From assembly GCF_001428045.1 (NCBI RefSeq), contig NZ_LMSD01000001.1, positions 434,001 through 498,000 of the forward strand: 64,000 nt of DNA, read 5' to 3'. Of this stretch, positions 7,468 to 16,053 are shown in pieces (within the stretch, counting starts at the first letter, position 1; every line of letters begins with the position of its first letter). This DNA is from Paenibacillus sp. Soil750. Lineage in GTDB: Bacteria; Bacillota; Bacilli; Paenibacillales; NBRC-103111. A program made the position numbers and the translations under genes. The notes under the pieces are model-generated. The model had not been told where the DNA came from. It ran no database searches and saw nothing but the letters and a program-made list of their open reading frames with translations.

Positions 7468-8970
7468 GTGGCTACGTATTATATGGAACCATCGCGTACG
7501 TTTAGTGAGTTTCTGTTGATTCCTAATCTAACGACGAAGGCTTGCACACCTGCAAATGTAAAGTTGAAGACACCTTTAGTTAAATTTAATAAGGGTGAGG
7601 AGCCAGCAATCTCACTGAATATCCCGTTTTCCTCTGCTGTTATGCAAGCCGTATCCGATGATGGAATGGCTATTGCACTGGCGCGTAGTGGCGGGATTTC
7701 GTTTATTTTCGGCTCTCAGTCGATTGAAGAGCAAGCACAGATGGTGCGTAAGGTAAAAGGGTACAAGGCTGGTTTCGTCGTAAGCCGCTCCAACCTGAAA
7801 CCTGAGCAGTCACTTAGTGATGTACTAGCTTTGAAAGAAGAGACAGGGCACTCCACCGTTGCGATCACTGATGATGGCACAGCGAACGGAAAATTGCTGG
7901 GGATCGTAACAGGCCGTGACTACCGCAAGAGCCGCGATCCGTTAGATCGTGCAATTTCGGAGTTCATGACACCTTTTGAGAAATTAATTTATGGTAAATC
8001 CGGTATTTCGCTCTCGGAAGCTAACAACCTAATCTGGGATCATAAGCTGAACTGCTTGCCGATTGTGGATGACAACGGGAATCTAGATACGCTTGTTTTC
8101 CGCAAAGATTATGATGAGCACAAAGAGAACCCGATGGAACTACTTGATAAGAATAAGAGTTACATTGTCGGCGCTGGGATCAACACAAAGGATTATACGG
8201 AGAGAGTTCCTGCGCTTGTTGAAGCGGGCGTAGACATTCTCGTAATCGATTCCTCTGACGGTTACAGCGAATGGCAGCATGAGACCGTACAGTATGTGAA
8301 ACAGAATTTTGATGTGAAAATTGGTGCGGGTAACGTTGTTGATCGCGAAGGTTTCCGCTACCTGGTTGAGTCAGGTGCTGACTTTATTAAAGTAGGGATC
8401 GGCGGCGGTTCCATCTGTATTACGCGGGAACAAAAGGGTATTGGCCGCGGCCAAGCTTCCTCTGTGATGGAGGTTGTTGAAGCGAGAGATGAGTACTTCA
8501 GAGAAACGGGTACGTATATTCCGATTTGCTCCGATGGTGGTATCGTACACGACTACCATGTAACCCTTGCTTTGGCGATGGGTGCTGACTTCGTTATGTT
8601 GGGCAGATATTTTGCGCGTTTCGATGAGAGCCCAACTAGAAAACTTAAAGTGGGTAACAATTTCGTGAAAGAATATTGGGGTGAAGGCTCCAATCGTGCT
8701 CGTAACTGGCAGCGTTATGACACTGGTGGCAAGAGCAAGCTCTTGTTCGAGGAAGGTGTGGATTCCTACGTTCCTTATGCGGGAAGTCTGCAAGAAAACT
8801 TGGACAAGACGCTGGGTAAAATTAAATCTACCATGTGCAACTGTGGTTCCTTGACGCTGGACGAGCTGAAAGCAAATGCGAGAATTGCTCTCGTATCCGC
8901 AACAAGCCTAGTTGAGGGCGGAGCACATGACGTAATCCTTAAAGAAAGCAGCCTTTCGGAAGAAGGTTAG
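7468..8970 (+). CDS. guaB: IMP dehydrogenase, protist-like subtype
   Basis: 500 residues from a GTG start preceded by TAGGAGGA. It oxidises IMP to XMP with NAD+, the committed step of GTP synthesis. The barrel carries the active-site loop [19 protein letters not shown] with the catalytic cysteine near residue 317; two CBS motifs occupy about 95-225 ([28 protein letters not shown]). Residues differ from the usual bacterial GPGSICTTR form. The active-site loop, the flap-region RNWQRYD motif and the C-terminal MCNCG and [13 protein letters not shown] segments match what I recall of the Tritrichomonas foetus enzyme. A canonical GuaB probably exists elsewhere in the genome; this one may be a paralogue. 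Single-gene unit with its own promoter and terminator. Confidence 0.9.
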   Translation: MATYYMEPSRTFSEFLLIPNLTTKACTPANVKLKTPLVKFNKGEEPAISLNIPFSSAVMQAVSDDGMAIALARSGGISFIFGSQSIEEQAQMVRKVKGYKAGFVVSRSNLKPEQSLSDVLALKEETGHSTVAITDDGTANGKLLGIVTGRDYRKSRDPLDRAISEFMTPFEKLIYGKSGISLSEANNLIWDHKLNCLPIVDDNGNLDTLVFRKDYDEHKENPMELLDKNKSYIVGAGINTKDYTERVPALVEAGVDILVIDSSDGYSEWQHETVQYVKQNFDVKIGAGNVVDREGFRYLVESGADFIKVGIGGGSICITREQKGIGRGQASSVMEVVEARDEYFRETGTYIPICSDGGIVHDYHVTLALAMGADFVMLGRYFARFDESPTRKLKVGNNFVKEYWGEGSNRARNWQRYDTGGKSKLLFEEGVDSYVPYAGSLQENLDKTLGKIKSTMCNCGSLTLDELKANARIALVSATSLVEGGAHDVILKESSLSEEG

Positions 8971-8980
8971 CATAAATATA

Positions 8981-9035
8981 AAAGCTCTCTGACAGTGCCC
9001 GACAACCGCGGCTGCTATCAGAGAGCTTTTTTATT
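8981..9035. terminator. Bidirectional terminator between guaB and manA
   Basis: AAAAGCTCTCTGA pairs with TCAGAGAGCTTTT across a 26-base loop; T-runs follow on both strands, serving the convergent genes. Confidence 0.88.
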
Positions 9036-9052
9036 TTTTTGATAACGAATAT

Positions 9053-10021
9053 CTACGAAGGCAAATAACTGCGAATCACCGTCATGCTGCCCTCAAGTGA
9101 GTAACTGCCCAAATCAGCAGGCAGCAAGAAACAGTCGCCTGGCTTCGTCGCAATTTGACCGTCTGCCCATTGCAACGTCCCGTTGCCATCTGCAATCACA
9201 AGGATCACGAAGCTATCTGGTGTTGTCGTGAGTTCCCATTGCGGTCCTACCAGACCTTTTTCTACGGTGAAAAAAGGAGAGGATGCTAGCGTCAACCAAG
9301 TGCCTGCTTCCTCTAAATCTGTTTTCATGCGGGTGGAGCCTGATCCTTCATACGCGATGACATTGAGGGAATCCTCGATGTGAAGCTCACGCATTTTGCC
9401 ATCTAAGCCTGGACGGTTGTAATCATACAACCGGTACGTTGTATCCGAATTTTGTTGAATTTCGGCTACTAGTACACCCGCGCCAAGCGCGTGAACCGTA
9501 CCAGCCGGTATGTAGAAGGAATCTCCAGCTTCAACAGGTACTTCTTGCAAACAATCCATAATGCGGTTCTCCGCAATAGCTTCTGCAAGGCTTTCCCGTG
9601 TTATACCGTCTTTCATGCCATATATAATTTTAGCGCCTGGCTTAGCATCGAGAATATACCACATTTCTGTTTTGCCAAGTTCACCAGCCGCGAGGTTCTC
9701 GTAGTGATCATTGGGATGAACCTGAACAGATAGATCGTCTTCACAATCTAGCAATTTAATTAATAGTGGAAACCGGCCATTTTTCTCGGAAAAACCTTTG
9801 GTCCCGAATAATGTTTTGCCGTACTTTTCACGAATTTCGTCTAAACCTAAGCCAGCTAACTCGCCGTTGATGACTTTCGTTGTTCCGTTCGGGTGATCGC
9901 CGATCATCCAGCCTTCGCCAATGGCGCCTTCCGGCAGCTTAAAGCCAAATCGTTCGAGGGTTCTGCCTCCCCAAACACGTTCTTTCATTTCAGGTTGAAA
10001 TTGTAACGGGTATGATTTCAA
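9053..10021 (-). CDS. manA: Mannose-6-phosphate isomerase, class I
   Basis: 322 residues; interconverts mannose 6-phosphate and fructose 6-phosphate, feeding mannose use or GDP-mannose synthesis. The cupin metal site is visible: VQVHPND, the EMWYILD glutamate, and GTVHALG. Length equals the short Bacillota type I enzymes (about 315 residues). The start codon is TTG (complement of 10019-10021), preceded by AGGGGA; the N-terminus MKSYPLQFQPEMKERVWGG fits the family, so an internal Met start is unlikely. It ends at a shared terminator with guaB. Confidence 0.9.
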   Translation of the reverse strand: MKSYPLQFQPEMKERVWGGRTLERFGFKLPEGAIGEGWMIGDHPNGTTKVINGELAGLGLDEIREKYGKTLFGTKGFSEKNGRFPLLIKLLDCEDDLSVQVHPNDHYENLAAGELGKTEMWYILDAKPGAKIIYGMKDGITRESLAEAIAENRIMDCLQEVPVEAGDSFYIPAGTVHALGAGVLVAEIQQNSDTTYRLYDYNRPGLDGKMRELHIEDSLNVIAYEGSGSTRMKTDLEEAGTWLTLASSPFFTVEKGLVGPQWELTTTPDSFVILVIADGNGTLQWADGQIATKPGDCFLLPADLGSYSLEGSMTVIRSYLPS

Positions 10022-10093
10022 AACAATCCCTACTTTCCCCTAGTCTATTCTATCATTCTGTCATTTATACCACTCTAGCATTATATCATGTGG

Positions 10094-10666
10094 CTATCTT
10101 TTTTCTAGAGCTAAGAGATACGGCGCGGAGGCGCTGCGATTGGCAAATTGATACCGCAGCACTTGAAACGCTGCGAGCGGCAAGCTCTCTGCCCAGCGTT
10201 CAACCGCTGCGGCTTCTTCAGACCCGCCATCGTGCCCGCTGTACAGCACGATGGTCACGATTCCGCCTTTGCGCAGCAGGCGGAGGGCAGCTTCAAGAGC
10301 AGGAATCGTCGATGCCTGCTCCGTGATTATGGCTGTATCGGCTCCTGGCAGGTAGCCGAGATTGAAAGTGACCGCGGCGACCTTGCCGTGGCGGTCTTGC
10401 GGCACTGCCGCTTCCATGAGCGCATGGCTGCATAAGCTCATGTGTACTTGGGCGTCTGGCAGCTCTTTTGCCAGACGCTGCTGTGTTTGATCCAGCGCGG
10501 CCTGCTGGATATCGAAACCGTAGACACTGCCACGAGCACCGACGAGCTTCGCCATGTACAAGGCGTCTACGCCAGTGCCAAGCGTGGCATCAATAACAGT
10601 ATCACCAGGCCCAACGCGCTGCCCGATTAGCTGGTGTACATAACTTAGAACTGAAACAAATCCCAT
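10094..10666 (-). CDS. mnmM: tRNA mnm5s2U methyltransferase MnmM (YtqB family)
   Basis: 190 residues; a class I SAM-dependent methyltransferase with motif I DATLGTGVDALYMAK and the conserved NLGYLPGADT and YSGHDGG motifs of the YtqB (rRNA/tRNA methylase) family. YtqB of Bacillus subtilis methylates nm5s2U to mnm5s2U at wobble position 34 of tRNA. It neighbours mnmL, as in B. subtilis, on the same strand 164 bp downstream of it. The coding sequence is markedly GC- and Ala-rich compared with flanking genes. ATG start with GGAGG ten bases upstream. Confidence 0.88.
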   Translation of the reverse strand: MGFVSVLSYVHQLIGQRVGPGDTVIDATLGTGVDALYMAKLVGARGSVYGFDIQQAALDQTQQRLAKELPDAQVHMSLCSHALMEAAVPQDRHGKVAAVTFNLGYLPGADTAIITEQASTIPALEAALRLLRKGGIVTIVLYSGHDGGSEEAAAVERWAESLPLAAFQVLRYQFANRSASAPYLLALEKR

Positions 10667-10830
10667 GTGTTGAGTGCCTCCAATGATTGCTTGCTAACGC
10701 ATTTCTCGACAATTTCCCAGGAAATAAGGAACGAGAGACGCTAATTGTACAAAAATTCACTTAAGCGCCAAGTTGCGGAATAGGGTTCTTCTATTCGGTT
10801 TCACGATCAATAAGATTCTCACGCTGGTTT

Positions 10831-11820
10831 TCACGCATGGCTAGTGGGCAGTGATGCCTCAACGTTTTCTTTTCCCGTCCAATACTTTCCTTGCCATGTA
10901 TTTCGTTCCGTGAGCAATTTATCAAAAGCGTTCAACACTTCCCACTTCTTAAGACTCCACATCGGTCCAATCAGTAGATCCCGCGGGGCATCTCCCGTGA
11001 GTCGATGAACGATCATCTCTGGTGGCAATATCTCCAATGTATCCACGATCAGTTTCACATACTCATCTTTCTCCAAGAACTGTAACAAACCAGCTTCGTA
11101 TTGTTTCACCATTGGTGTTTTGCGCATGAGATGGAGCAAATGAATCTTGATGCCTTGCACATCCATCTGAGCGACAGCTTTCCCTGTATCCAGCATCATC
11201 TCATGGGTTTCTCCAGGTAAGCCATAAATAATGTGCGCACACACACGAATATTATGTTTGCGCAATTTAGCTACAGCTTCCAGATAACATTGCGTATCAT
11301 GGGCACGATTGATGAGCACGGAAGTGGATTCATGGACGGTTTGTAGACCCATTTCCACCCATAAATAAGTGCGCTGATTCAATTCAGCTAGATATTCAAT
11401 AACATCATCTGGCAAGCAATCTGGCCGCGTGGCGATAGACAAGCCGACAACACCAGGCTGCTTCAAAATCTCTTCATAATACTCCCGTAGCTCCTCAACT
11501 GGCGCGTAAGTATTCGTATAGGCTTGGAAATAGCCGATATAGTTGGCTTCGGGCCATTTTTGATGCTGAAGATCGCGGATCTTATTAAATTGTGTGACAA
11601 GATCGTCGCGGCGACTTCCTGCGAAATCTCCTGATCCACGTGCACTGCAGAAGGTGCATCCGCCTGTTGCAATTTTGCCATCGCGGTTCGGGCAGGTGAA
11701 GCCAGCATCGAGCATGACTTTGAAAACTTTCCCTCCGAACGCATCGCGCATTTCATAATTCCATGTATGGAAACGTTTATCGCCCCAAAGCTGAGGTGAT
11801 TCCTGGATCATTGTAGACAT
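10831..11820 (-). CDS. mnmL: Radical SAM tRNA-modification enzyme MnmL (YtqA family)
   Basis: 329 residues from the ATG at 11818-11820, which has GAAAGGAT upstream; an in-frame ATG 20 codons earlier lacks a site. The iron-sulfur cluster cysteines have the distinctive long spacing of the TIGR01212/YtqA family: CPNRDGKIATGGCTFC, followed by SARGSGDFAGS. Other motifs: ATRPDCLPDDV, MGLQTVHE, HIIYGLPGET. YtqA takes part with MnmM in making mnm5s2U in tRNA of Bacillota. The C-terminal WSLKKWEVLNAFD is typical. Co-oriented with mnmM; likely one operon. Confidence 0.9.
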   Translation of the reverse strand: MSTMIQESPQLWGDKRFHTWNYEMRDAFGGKVFKVMLDAGFTCPNRDGKIATGGCTFCSARGSGDFAGSRRDDLVTQFNKIRDLQHQKWPEANYIGYFQAYTNTYAPVEELREYYEEILKQPGVVGLSIATRPDCLPDDVIEYLAELNQRTYLWVEMGLQTVHESTSVLINRAHDTQCYLEAVAKLRKHNIRVCAHIIYGLPGETHEMMLDTGKAVAQMDVQGIKIHLLHLMRKTPMVKQYEAGLLQFLEKDEYVKLIVDTLEILPPEMIVHRLTGDAPRDLLIGPMWSLKKWEVLNAFDKLLTERNTWQGKYWTGKENVEASLPTSHA

Positions 11821-11853
11821 AAGACATGTATCCTTTCTTTCTGTTGCTTCGCT

Positions 11854-11951
11854 TTCAAATATAGAACATATACGTTTCACCTAATAGTATGGCTATATTT
11901 CTCCATAAACACTGTGAGAAGTCTTTGGAGGACGGCGGTTTCGTTTATTTT
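11854..11951 (+). repeat. Two-stem intergenic element, copy 1
   Basis: 98-bp stretch sharing an ordered series of identical blocks with 41732-41825: AAATATAGAA, TATA, GTTTCAC, GGCTATATTT, ATAAAC, GGACG, CGTTTATTTT. AAATATAG and CTATATTT are exact complements and enclose GTTTCAC; ATAAAC and GTTTAT form a second stem. This copy lies between mnmL and the WGxxGxxG protein gene. Confidence 0.75.
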
Positions 11952-12088
11952 GTTTCAATCTATATTGTAGCGAAATCTACGCATGAAAGCGAACCCTGCC
12001 TTTCCAACAAGTTCCCCGATAAAACCCCTCAACTACGAGCATGATAACTTTGCACCACAATTACGAGCTGAGAGGGGAAATGGACTAC

Positions 12089-12721
12089 ATGAAAAAGTTT
12101 CGTACGATAACTTTAGCGGTAGCATTGACAACAGCTTTAAGTATGGGGGCAGCAGGTGTTCAGGCAACTCACATGGATACTGGAAATGCGGTCGGAACGG
12201 GATCACCAATTGGGACATTGGGGACAGGGGCAACGGGGACTACGACATCAACGGGCTATACAGGAAGTAACTACGATGCCACTTCACCAGGAGTGGGGCT
12301 TGGGACAGGCGTCAGCAATTTTAGTGGAAATGGAACGAACGGCGTCTATAATGGGAATCTAACGACCCCAAACACCTATTCTGGCTATGGAACAGCTGGG
12401 AGAGGCACTGGCGTTATGGACCATATGAATGGATATGGAACGAATCCAGTTGAAAAAGGGGCTAACGCGGTTGAGCGAGGTGTCGAACGCGGAGCCAATG
12501 CGATTGAGAGAGGTGTCGATCGCAGCGCAAACATGGTTGATAGAATGAGTACGAAAAGCCTGGCTACTGCAACACCAAGCACTAATGGTAATTCTTATCG
12601 AGCTTATGCAACAACGGATAATGACAATGATATGGACTGGGGATGGCTAGGTCTCGTTGGGCTATTGGGCCTAGCTGGTCTACGAAGCAATAATAGAAGA
12701 AAAGACGAAAGCTATAAATAA
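12089..12721 (+). CDS. Secreted WGxxGxxG-tailed glycine/threonine-rich protein
   Basis: 210 residues from the ATG at 12089 (AGAGGGG 11 bases upstream; a Met three codons earlier is too close to that site). A signal peptide (KKFRTITLAVALTTALSMGAAGVQA) is followed by a Gly/Thr/Asn/Ser-rich low-complexity body (about 30-120), then an amphipathic repeat built on GANAVERGVERGANAIERGV (about 125-155), and a C-terminal tail MDWGWLGLVGLLGLAGLRSNNRR. That tail fits the WGxxGxxG sorting-type signal: Trp-Gly start, hydrophobic Gly/Leu stretch, basic end, comparable to other CTERM anchors. Role unknown; probably envelope-associated. It stands alone upstream of trmB. Confidence 0.75.
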   Translation: MKKFRTITLAVALTTALSMGAAGVQATHMDTGNAVGTGSPIGTLGTGATGTTTSTGYTGSNYDATSPGVGLGTGVSNFSGNGTNGVYNGNLTTPNTYSGYGTAGRGTGVMDHMNGYGTNPVEKGANAVERGVERGANAIERGVDRSANMVDRMSTKSLATATPSTNGNSYRAYATTDNDNDMDWGWLGLVGLLGLAGLRSNNRRKDESYK

Positions 12722-12869
12722 ATATCTTCTAAGAGCGAAGCACCTTCCATTCCGGAGGGTGTTTTCTTTCATTCTTCCATTCATCTACTAGAGGAAAGTT
12801 TTGATTTTTTTTATAGAATCGTCTATGATTTGTATTCGAAAGCATGTACGTGTAGGAGGCAAATGAAGA

Positions 12870-13637
12870 ATGCGTTTACGGGGCAGAAAAGGCATCAGAG
12901 AAGATATAGAACGTCAAAAAGAACTCGTTGTATTAAATGCCAAGGATTATAAGGGCAAATGGTCCGAGTTGTTCGGAAACAATAACCCAATTCATGCCGA
13001 GTTAGGGATGGGCAAAGGGCGCTTTATTAGTGAAATGAGTAAGAAATATCCGAATATCAATTTCATTGGTGTGGATATGTACGATGAATTGATTCGCAAG
13101 GCAAGTGAGAAAGCTAAGGTTGCCCATGAAATTACCGTGGAGAAAGAAGAAGATGCGGTGGTGCTTAGCATTCCAAACTTAAGGCTGATGTTGTTCAATA
13201 TCGAGCATATTGAAGAAGCATTTGCTGAAGGTGAGCTAGAGCGCGTTTACTTGAATTTTAGTGATCCGTGGCCGAAGAAGAAGCATGCGCGCAGACGTCT
13301 AACTCATCCAGGTTTTGTTGCCAAATATCAACAAATTCTGAACGATAAGGGCGAAATTCATTTAAAAACCGATTCGCAATCCTTATTTGAATTTTCATTG
13401 AATTCCTTTGCGGATATGGGTCTAAGAATGCGCAATATTTCGCTGAATCTTCACGTGGATGGCATTCATCCGGATCATGTGATGACGGAGTACGAAACGA
13501 AATTCGCAGGACAAGGTATGAATATTCACCGCCTTGAAGTTGTGATCGGACAAGAAGCATTGTCAACACATCAAGAACAGTTGAAGCAAGCCGCTGCATC
13601 CGCACTAGCCGCTGAATCGAAAGAATCAGCTGAATAG
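12870..13637 (+). CDS. trmB: tRNA (guanine-N7-)-methyltransferase
   Basis: 255 residues; adds the m7G46 methyl group to the tRNA variable loop using SAM. N-terminal MRLRGRKGIRE, motif I ELGMGKGRFI, and the family signature NFSDPWPKKKHARRRL followed by LKTDSQSLFEF are all present. Compared with the typical ~215 residues, there is a C-terminal Ala/Glu/Gln-rich extension of about 40 residues (HQEQLKQAAASALAAESKE), probably disordered. ATG start with TAGGAGG 11 bases upstream; a nearer ATG at 12863 is out of frame. Confidence 0.95.
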   Translation: MRLRGRKGIREDIERQKELVVLNAKDYKGKWSELFGNNNPIHAELGMGKGRFISEMSKKYPNINFIGVDMYDELIRKASEKAKVAHEITVEKEEDAVVLSIPNLRLMLFNIEHIEEAFAEGELERVYLNFSDPWPKKKHARRRLTHPGFVAKYQQILNDKGEIHLKTDSQSLFEFSLNSFADMGLRMRNISLNLHVDGIHPDHVMTEYETKFAGQGMNIHRLEVVIGQEALSTHQEQLKQAAASALAAESKESAE

Positions 13638-13648
13638 ACTTGTAAATA

Positions 13649-13704
13649 AAACAGACTAATCCGTATTGCCAACGAGCAGCCATGGATAGTCTGTTTTTTC
13701 AATT
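13649..13704. terminator. Bidirectional terminator after trmB
   Basis: AAACAGACTA pairs with TAGTCTGTTTTTT over a long loop (about 30 bases); T-run on the plus strand, A-run on the other side serves the convergent minus-strand gene. Confidence 0.7.
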
Positions 13705-14832
13705 TTATCCTAACAGTTGGAGAATGACTTCTGAACCATCACCCGCAGGCAGGTGACTCTTCCTATGTTGATTAGAAACGCGCTTGGCCTGAACATCCGC
13801 ATAGCGGCTAGCCAGCATGGACAACCAATGAGAGATCGTATCCGCTGACCGGATCGATTCTCCGAAACCATGTCTAGTAAAATAATGTACGTTTTCTTCC
13901 TCTTGGCCTGGAATGGGATCATAGAATAACATGGGAATCGATTTGGCCAGTCCTTCTGAACACGTCATTCCCCCTGGCTTCGTAACGAGCAGGTCTGAAA
14001 CTTCCATTAACTTGCCAATCTCTTGTGTAAATCCGAGCAGGTGAATATGGGGATGCTGATATCGCGGGTCTGCCGCTAGCTTCGAAATCGCCTTACGGTT
14101 ATGTCCTAAGCAGAAAATAAACTGAATTCGGTCTCTCCACGTTAGTAAATGCTCGCTCAATGAATCGCCGCCGATAAGCCCCCAACCTCCGCCCATAACC
14201 AATACAGTAGGTTTCGATGAGAGATTGAATTGCTGTCGAATCAATGTCCGATCATGGACTTCTCGGAAGCTGGGATGTACCGGGATTCCCGTGATTTCGA
14301 CATGCGCGGCGGCGATGCCATGTACGATAAGTTTATGTTTCACGTCTTCGGAAGACACCATGTATTTATTCACCTCACGGCTGACCCATGTTCCATGAAC
14401 ATCGTAGTCAGTGATAACGGTGCATAGGGGGATATGCAGTCCTGCTCTTTTCAGCCGAGAAACAACCACGCTGGGAAAAGGATGCGTACATACGATGGCT
14501 TGCGGCGCCCAATGTCTGATCATAGCTGCCGTTTGTGCATAGAAAATGCGGTGAAGGGCGAGCTGTGTCAATGGATTAAGTGACTTTTGATATTGAGCGC
14601 GGTACAAGCGACCATACAATTTGGGTTGCACAGCAATTGTTTTCTTATAAGCACCGAGAATCCAAGGTGCCAACGTAGGATGGAGGAAGGAACCGAGCTC
14701 CACAACACGGGTTTCAATCGTTGAACAGCGCTGTTCTAAGCTGCTGGCGAGTGCGTAAGCAGCTTGCGTATGGCCGGCACCAAAGCCTTCTGATAAGATA
14801 AGCACTCTTCTTTTTCGCAATATTTGTTCCAT
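13705..14832 (-). CDS. MGDG synthase/UgtP-like glycosyltransferase
   Basis: 375 residues. The N-terminal RRVLILSEGFGAGHTQAAYAL matches the MGDG_synth domain of diacylglycerol glycosyltransferases and the C-terminal half has the GT28-type donor site (VLVMGGGWGLIGGD, LVTKPGGMTCSEGLA). Such enzymes move glucose or galactose from a UDP-sugar to diacylglycerol at the membrane face, providing glycolipids and lipoteichoic acid anchors. No transmembrane segment. It begins 3 bp after the stop of the PAP2 phosphatase gene, so the two are translationally linked; a phosphatidate/diacylglycerol-handling pair is a sensible inference. Confidence 0.85.
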   Translation of the reverse strand: MEQILRKRRVLILSEGFGAGHTQAAYALASSLEQRCSTIETRVVELGSFLHPTLAPWILGAYKKTIAVQPKLYGRLYRAQYQKSLNPLTQLALHRIFYAQTAAMIRHWAPQAIVCTHPFPSVVVSRLKRAGLHIPLCTVITDYDVHGTWVSREVNKYMVSSEDVKHKLIVHGIAAAHVEITGIPVHPSFREVHDRTLIRQQFNLSSKPTVLVMGGGWGLIGGDSLSEHLLTWRDRIQFIFCLGHNRKAISKLAADPRYQHPHIHLLGFTQEIGKLMEVSDLLVTKPGGMTCSEGLAKSIPMLFYDPIPGQEEENVHYFTRHGFGESIRSADTISHWLSMLASRYADVQAKRVSNQHRKSHLPAGDGSEVILQLLG

Positions 14833-14835
14833 GTT

Positions 14836-15366
14836 CTACCCCCAGAATGCGATTGTCACTACGGATATCGTCGTTCCAATCAAGCAACCTACGATACAAT
14901 CGGATGGATAATGAAGTCCCAAGTAAATCCGCGACATACCGACAACGAAGGCAAGAGGGATTAGTAGCAGTCCTAGCATGGGTAAGGCATATACGATAGG
15001 GACGATAACCGAGAAAATAGCCGTGGTATGTCCAGAGGGGAAGGAGTGATCCGTCAGAGGGTTTTTATGTGTAATCGTTTGAGGATGAACAAGATAAGGT
15101 CGAAGTCTAGGGTATCTCTTTTTCATAATGGCAACAGGAATATGGCTGATGGCTAAAGCCAGCAGTGCTTGAAATCCAGCTATACGCAGTGAGCCTTGCC
15201 CAAAACAGGCCAAGCATAAAGAGATCATAATGGATGCTGTGGCACCGCCCAAATGGGTGAACTTCGTAAAGAATTGATCGAGGAAATGATGCTGGATCCG
15301 TTGATTGACGAAGTGGAATAGACGTGTTTCATGATCTTGAAGCCAATGGACAACTTTGCTGCTCAT
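14836..15366 (-). CDS. PAP2-family membrane phosphatase
   Basis: 176 residues from the ATG at 15364-15366, which has AGAAGGAGG nine bases upstream; the frame continues upstream without a ribosome site. The acid phosphatase signature is complete: KKRYPRLRP, PSGHTTA, and SRIYLGLHYPSD, spread between several hydrophobic helices (about 50-75, 95-112, 120-145, 155-175). Members dephosphorylate lipid phosphates such as phosphatidate, phosphatidylglycerophosphate or undecaprenyl pyrophosphate on the outer face of the membrane. Coupling to the following glycolipid-type glycosyltransferase suggests diacylglycerol supply, but bacitracin-resistance-type undecaprenyl phosphatase activity is equally possible. 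Confidence 0.88.
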   Translation of the reverse strand: MSSKVVHWLQDHETRLFHFVNQRIQHHFLDQFFTKFTHLGGATASIMISLCLACFGQGSLRIAGFQALLALAISHIPVAIMKKRYPRLRPYLVHPQTITHKNPLTDHSFPSGHTTAIFSVIVPIVYALPMLGLLLIPLAFVVGMSRIYLGLHYPSDCIVGCLIGTTISVVTIAFWG

Positions 15367-16053
15367 GAGTAACCGCCTCCTTCTAACTTGGAATTGCTCT
15401 CTATCCTTATTGTACGAAGGGTTTATTAGTGGAGGATTAACTGGATGATAAATATTCATAAATTCAATTTAATGTTGCACTAATCTGGCGTTAACATTTG
15501 TATGGTAGGATGGCAATTAACTTCGACCAGGCTCAGGCAAGTTCGTAGTATATCTTGCTAGTGTTTCCGAAATTTGGAGTGGATATCCCGCCACAGCTTA
15601 GGTTGATATGTCCTAATTGTGAACGACGGACTCTTAAGGACTTTGTTATGCGAATGTTGTTATGGTGGTTAGAGCTATCCATTAACAGGGTATTTAAGCA
15701 AAAGTTGTCAGCGAATAGCTGAGTAATTTATAATAAGGACGTCACCACATAGAAAAGCTAGTGTTCGTCTAAATGGTGAACTTTTGGTACACAATATATG
15801 AAAAACGATGAAAACAAGACATTTTCGACCCGATTTCAAGCGCATGCTCTATTCGGCGTGTGCGAACCTCCCAAATATCAAAGAACTGACGCTTTTTCGA
15901 AGTTTGCAGACTTTGACAAACAGGGGGAAAGAGAGGAAAATCAGAAACGATTGTTTCACCGTTAGTCTGTTAACATGAATGACCTGTACATAAAAGCACT
16001 AGGCATACAAAAAGAGATAGCTGACGTGCACAAAAAAAGGGGGACTTTGCTTC
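15367..16053. other. 687-bp intergenic region, long leader of glycosyltransferase
   Basis: No convincing coding sequence or known riboswitch was recognised here. A plausible SigA promoter lies at 15705-15734, which would give the downstream glycosyltransferase an untranslated leader of about 310 bases. The first 200 bases have many short possible stems but no clear consensus. Confidence 0.5.
15705..15734 (+). promoter_or_regulatory. Putative SigA promoter upstream of glycosyltransferase
   Basis: TTGTCA at 15705-15710 and a perfect TATAAT at 15729-15734, spacer 18 bp. Confidence 0.5.

Noticed and set aside
15460..15760. c-di-GMP or ydaO-type riboswitch before the glycosyltransferase
   Set aside because: I could not align either consensus; reported only as unexplained leader.
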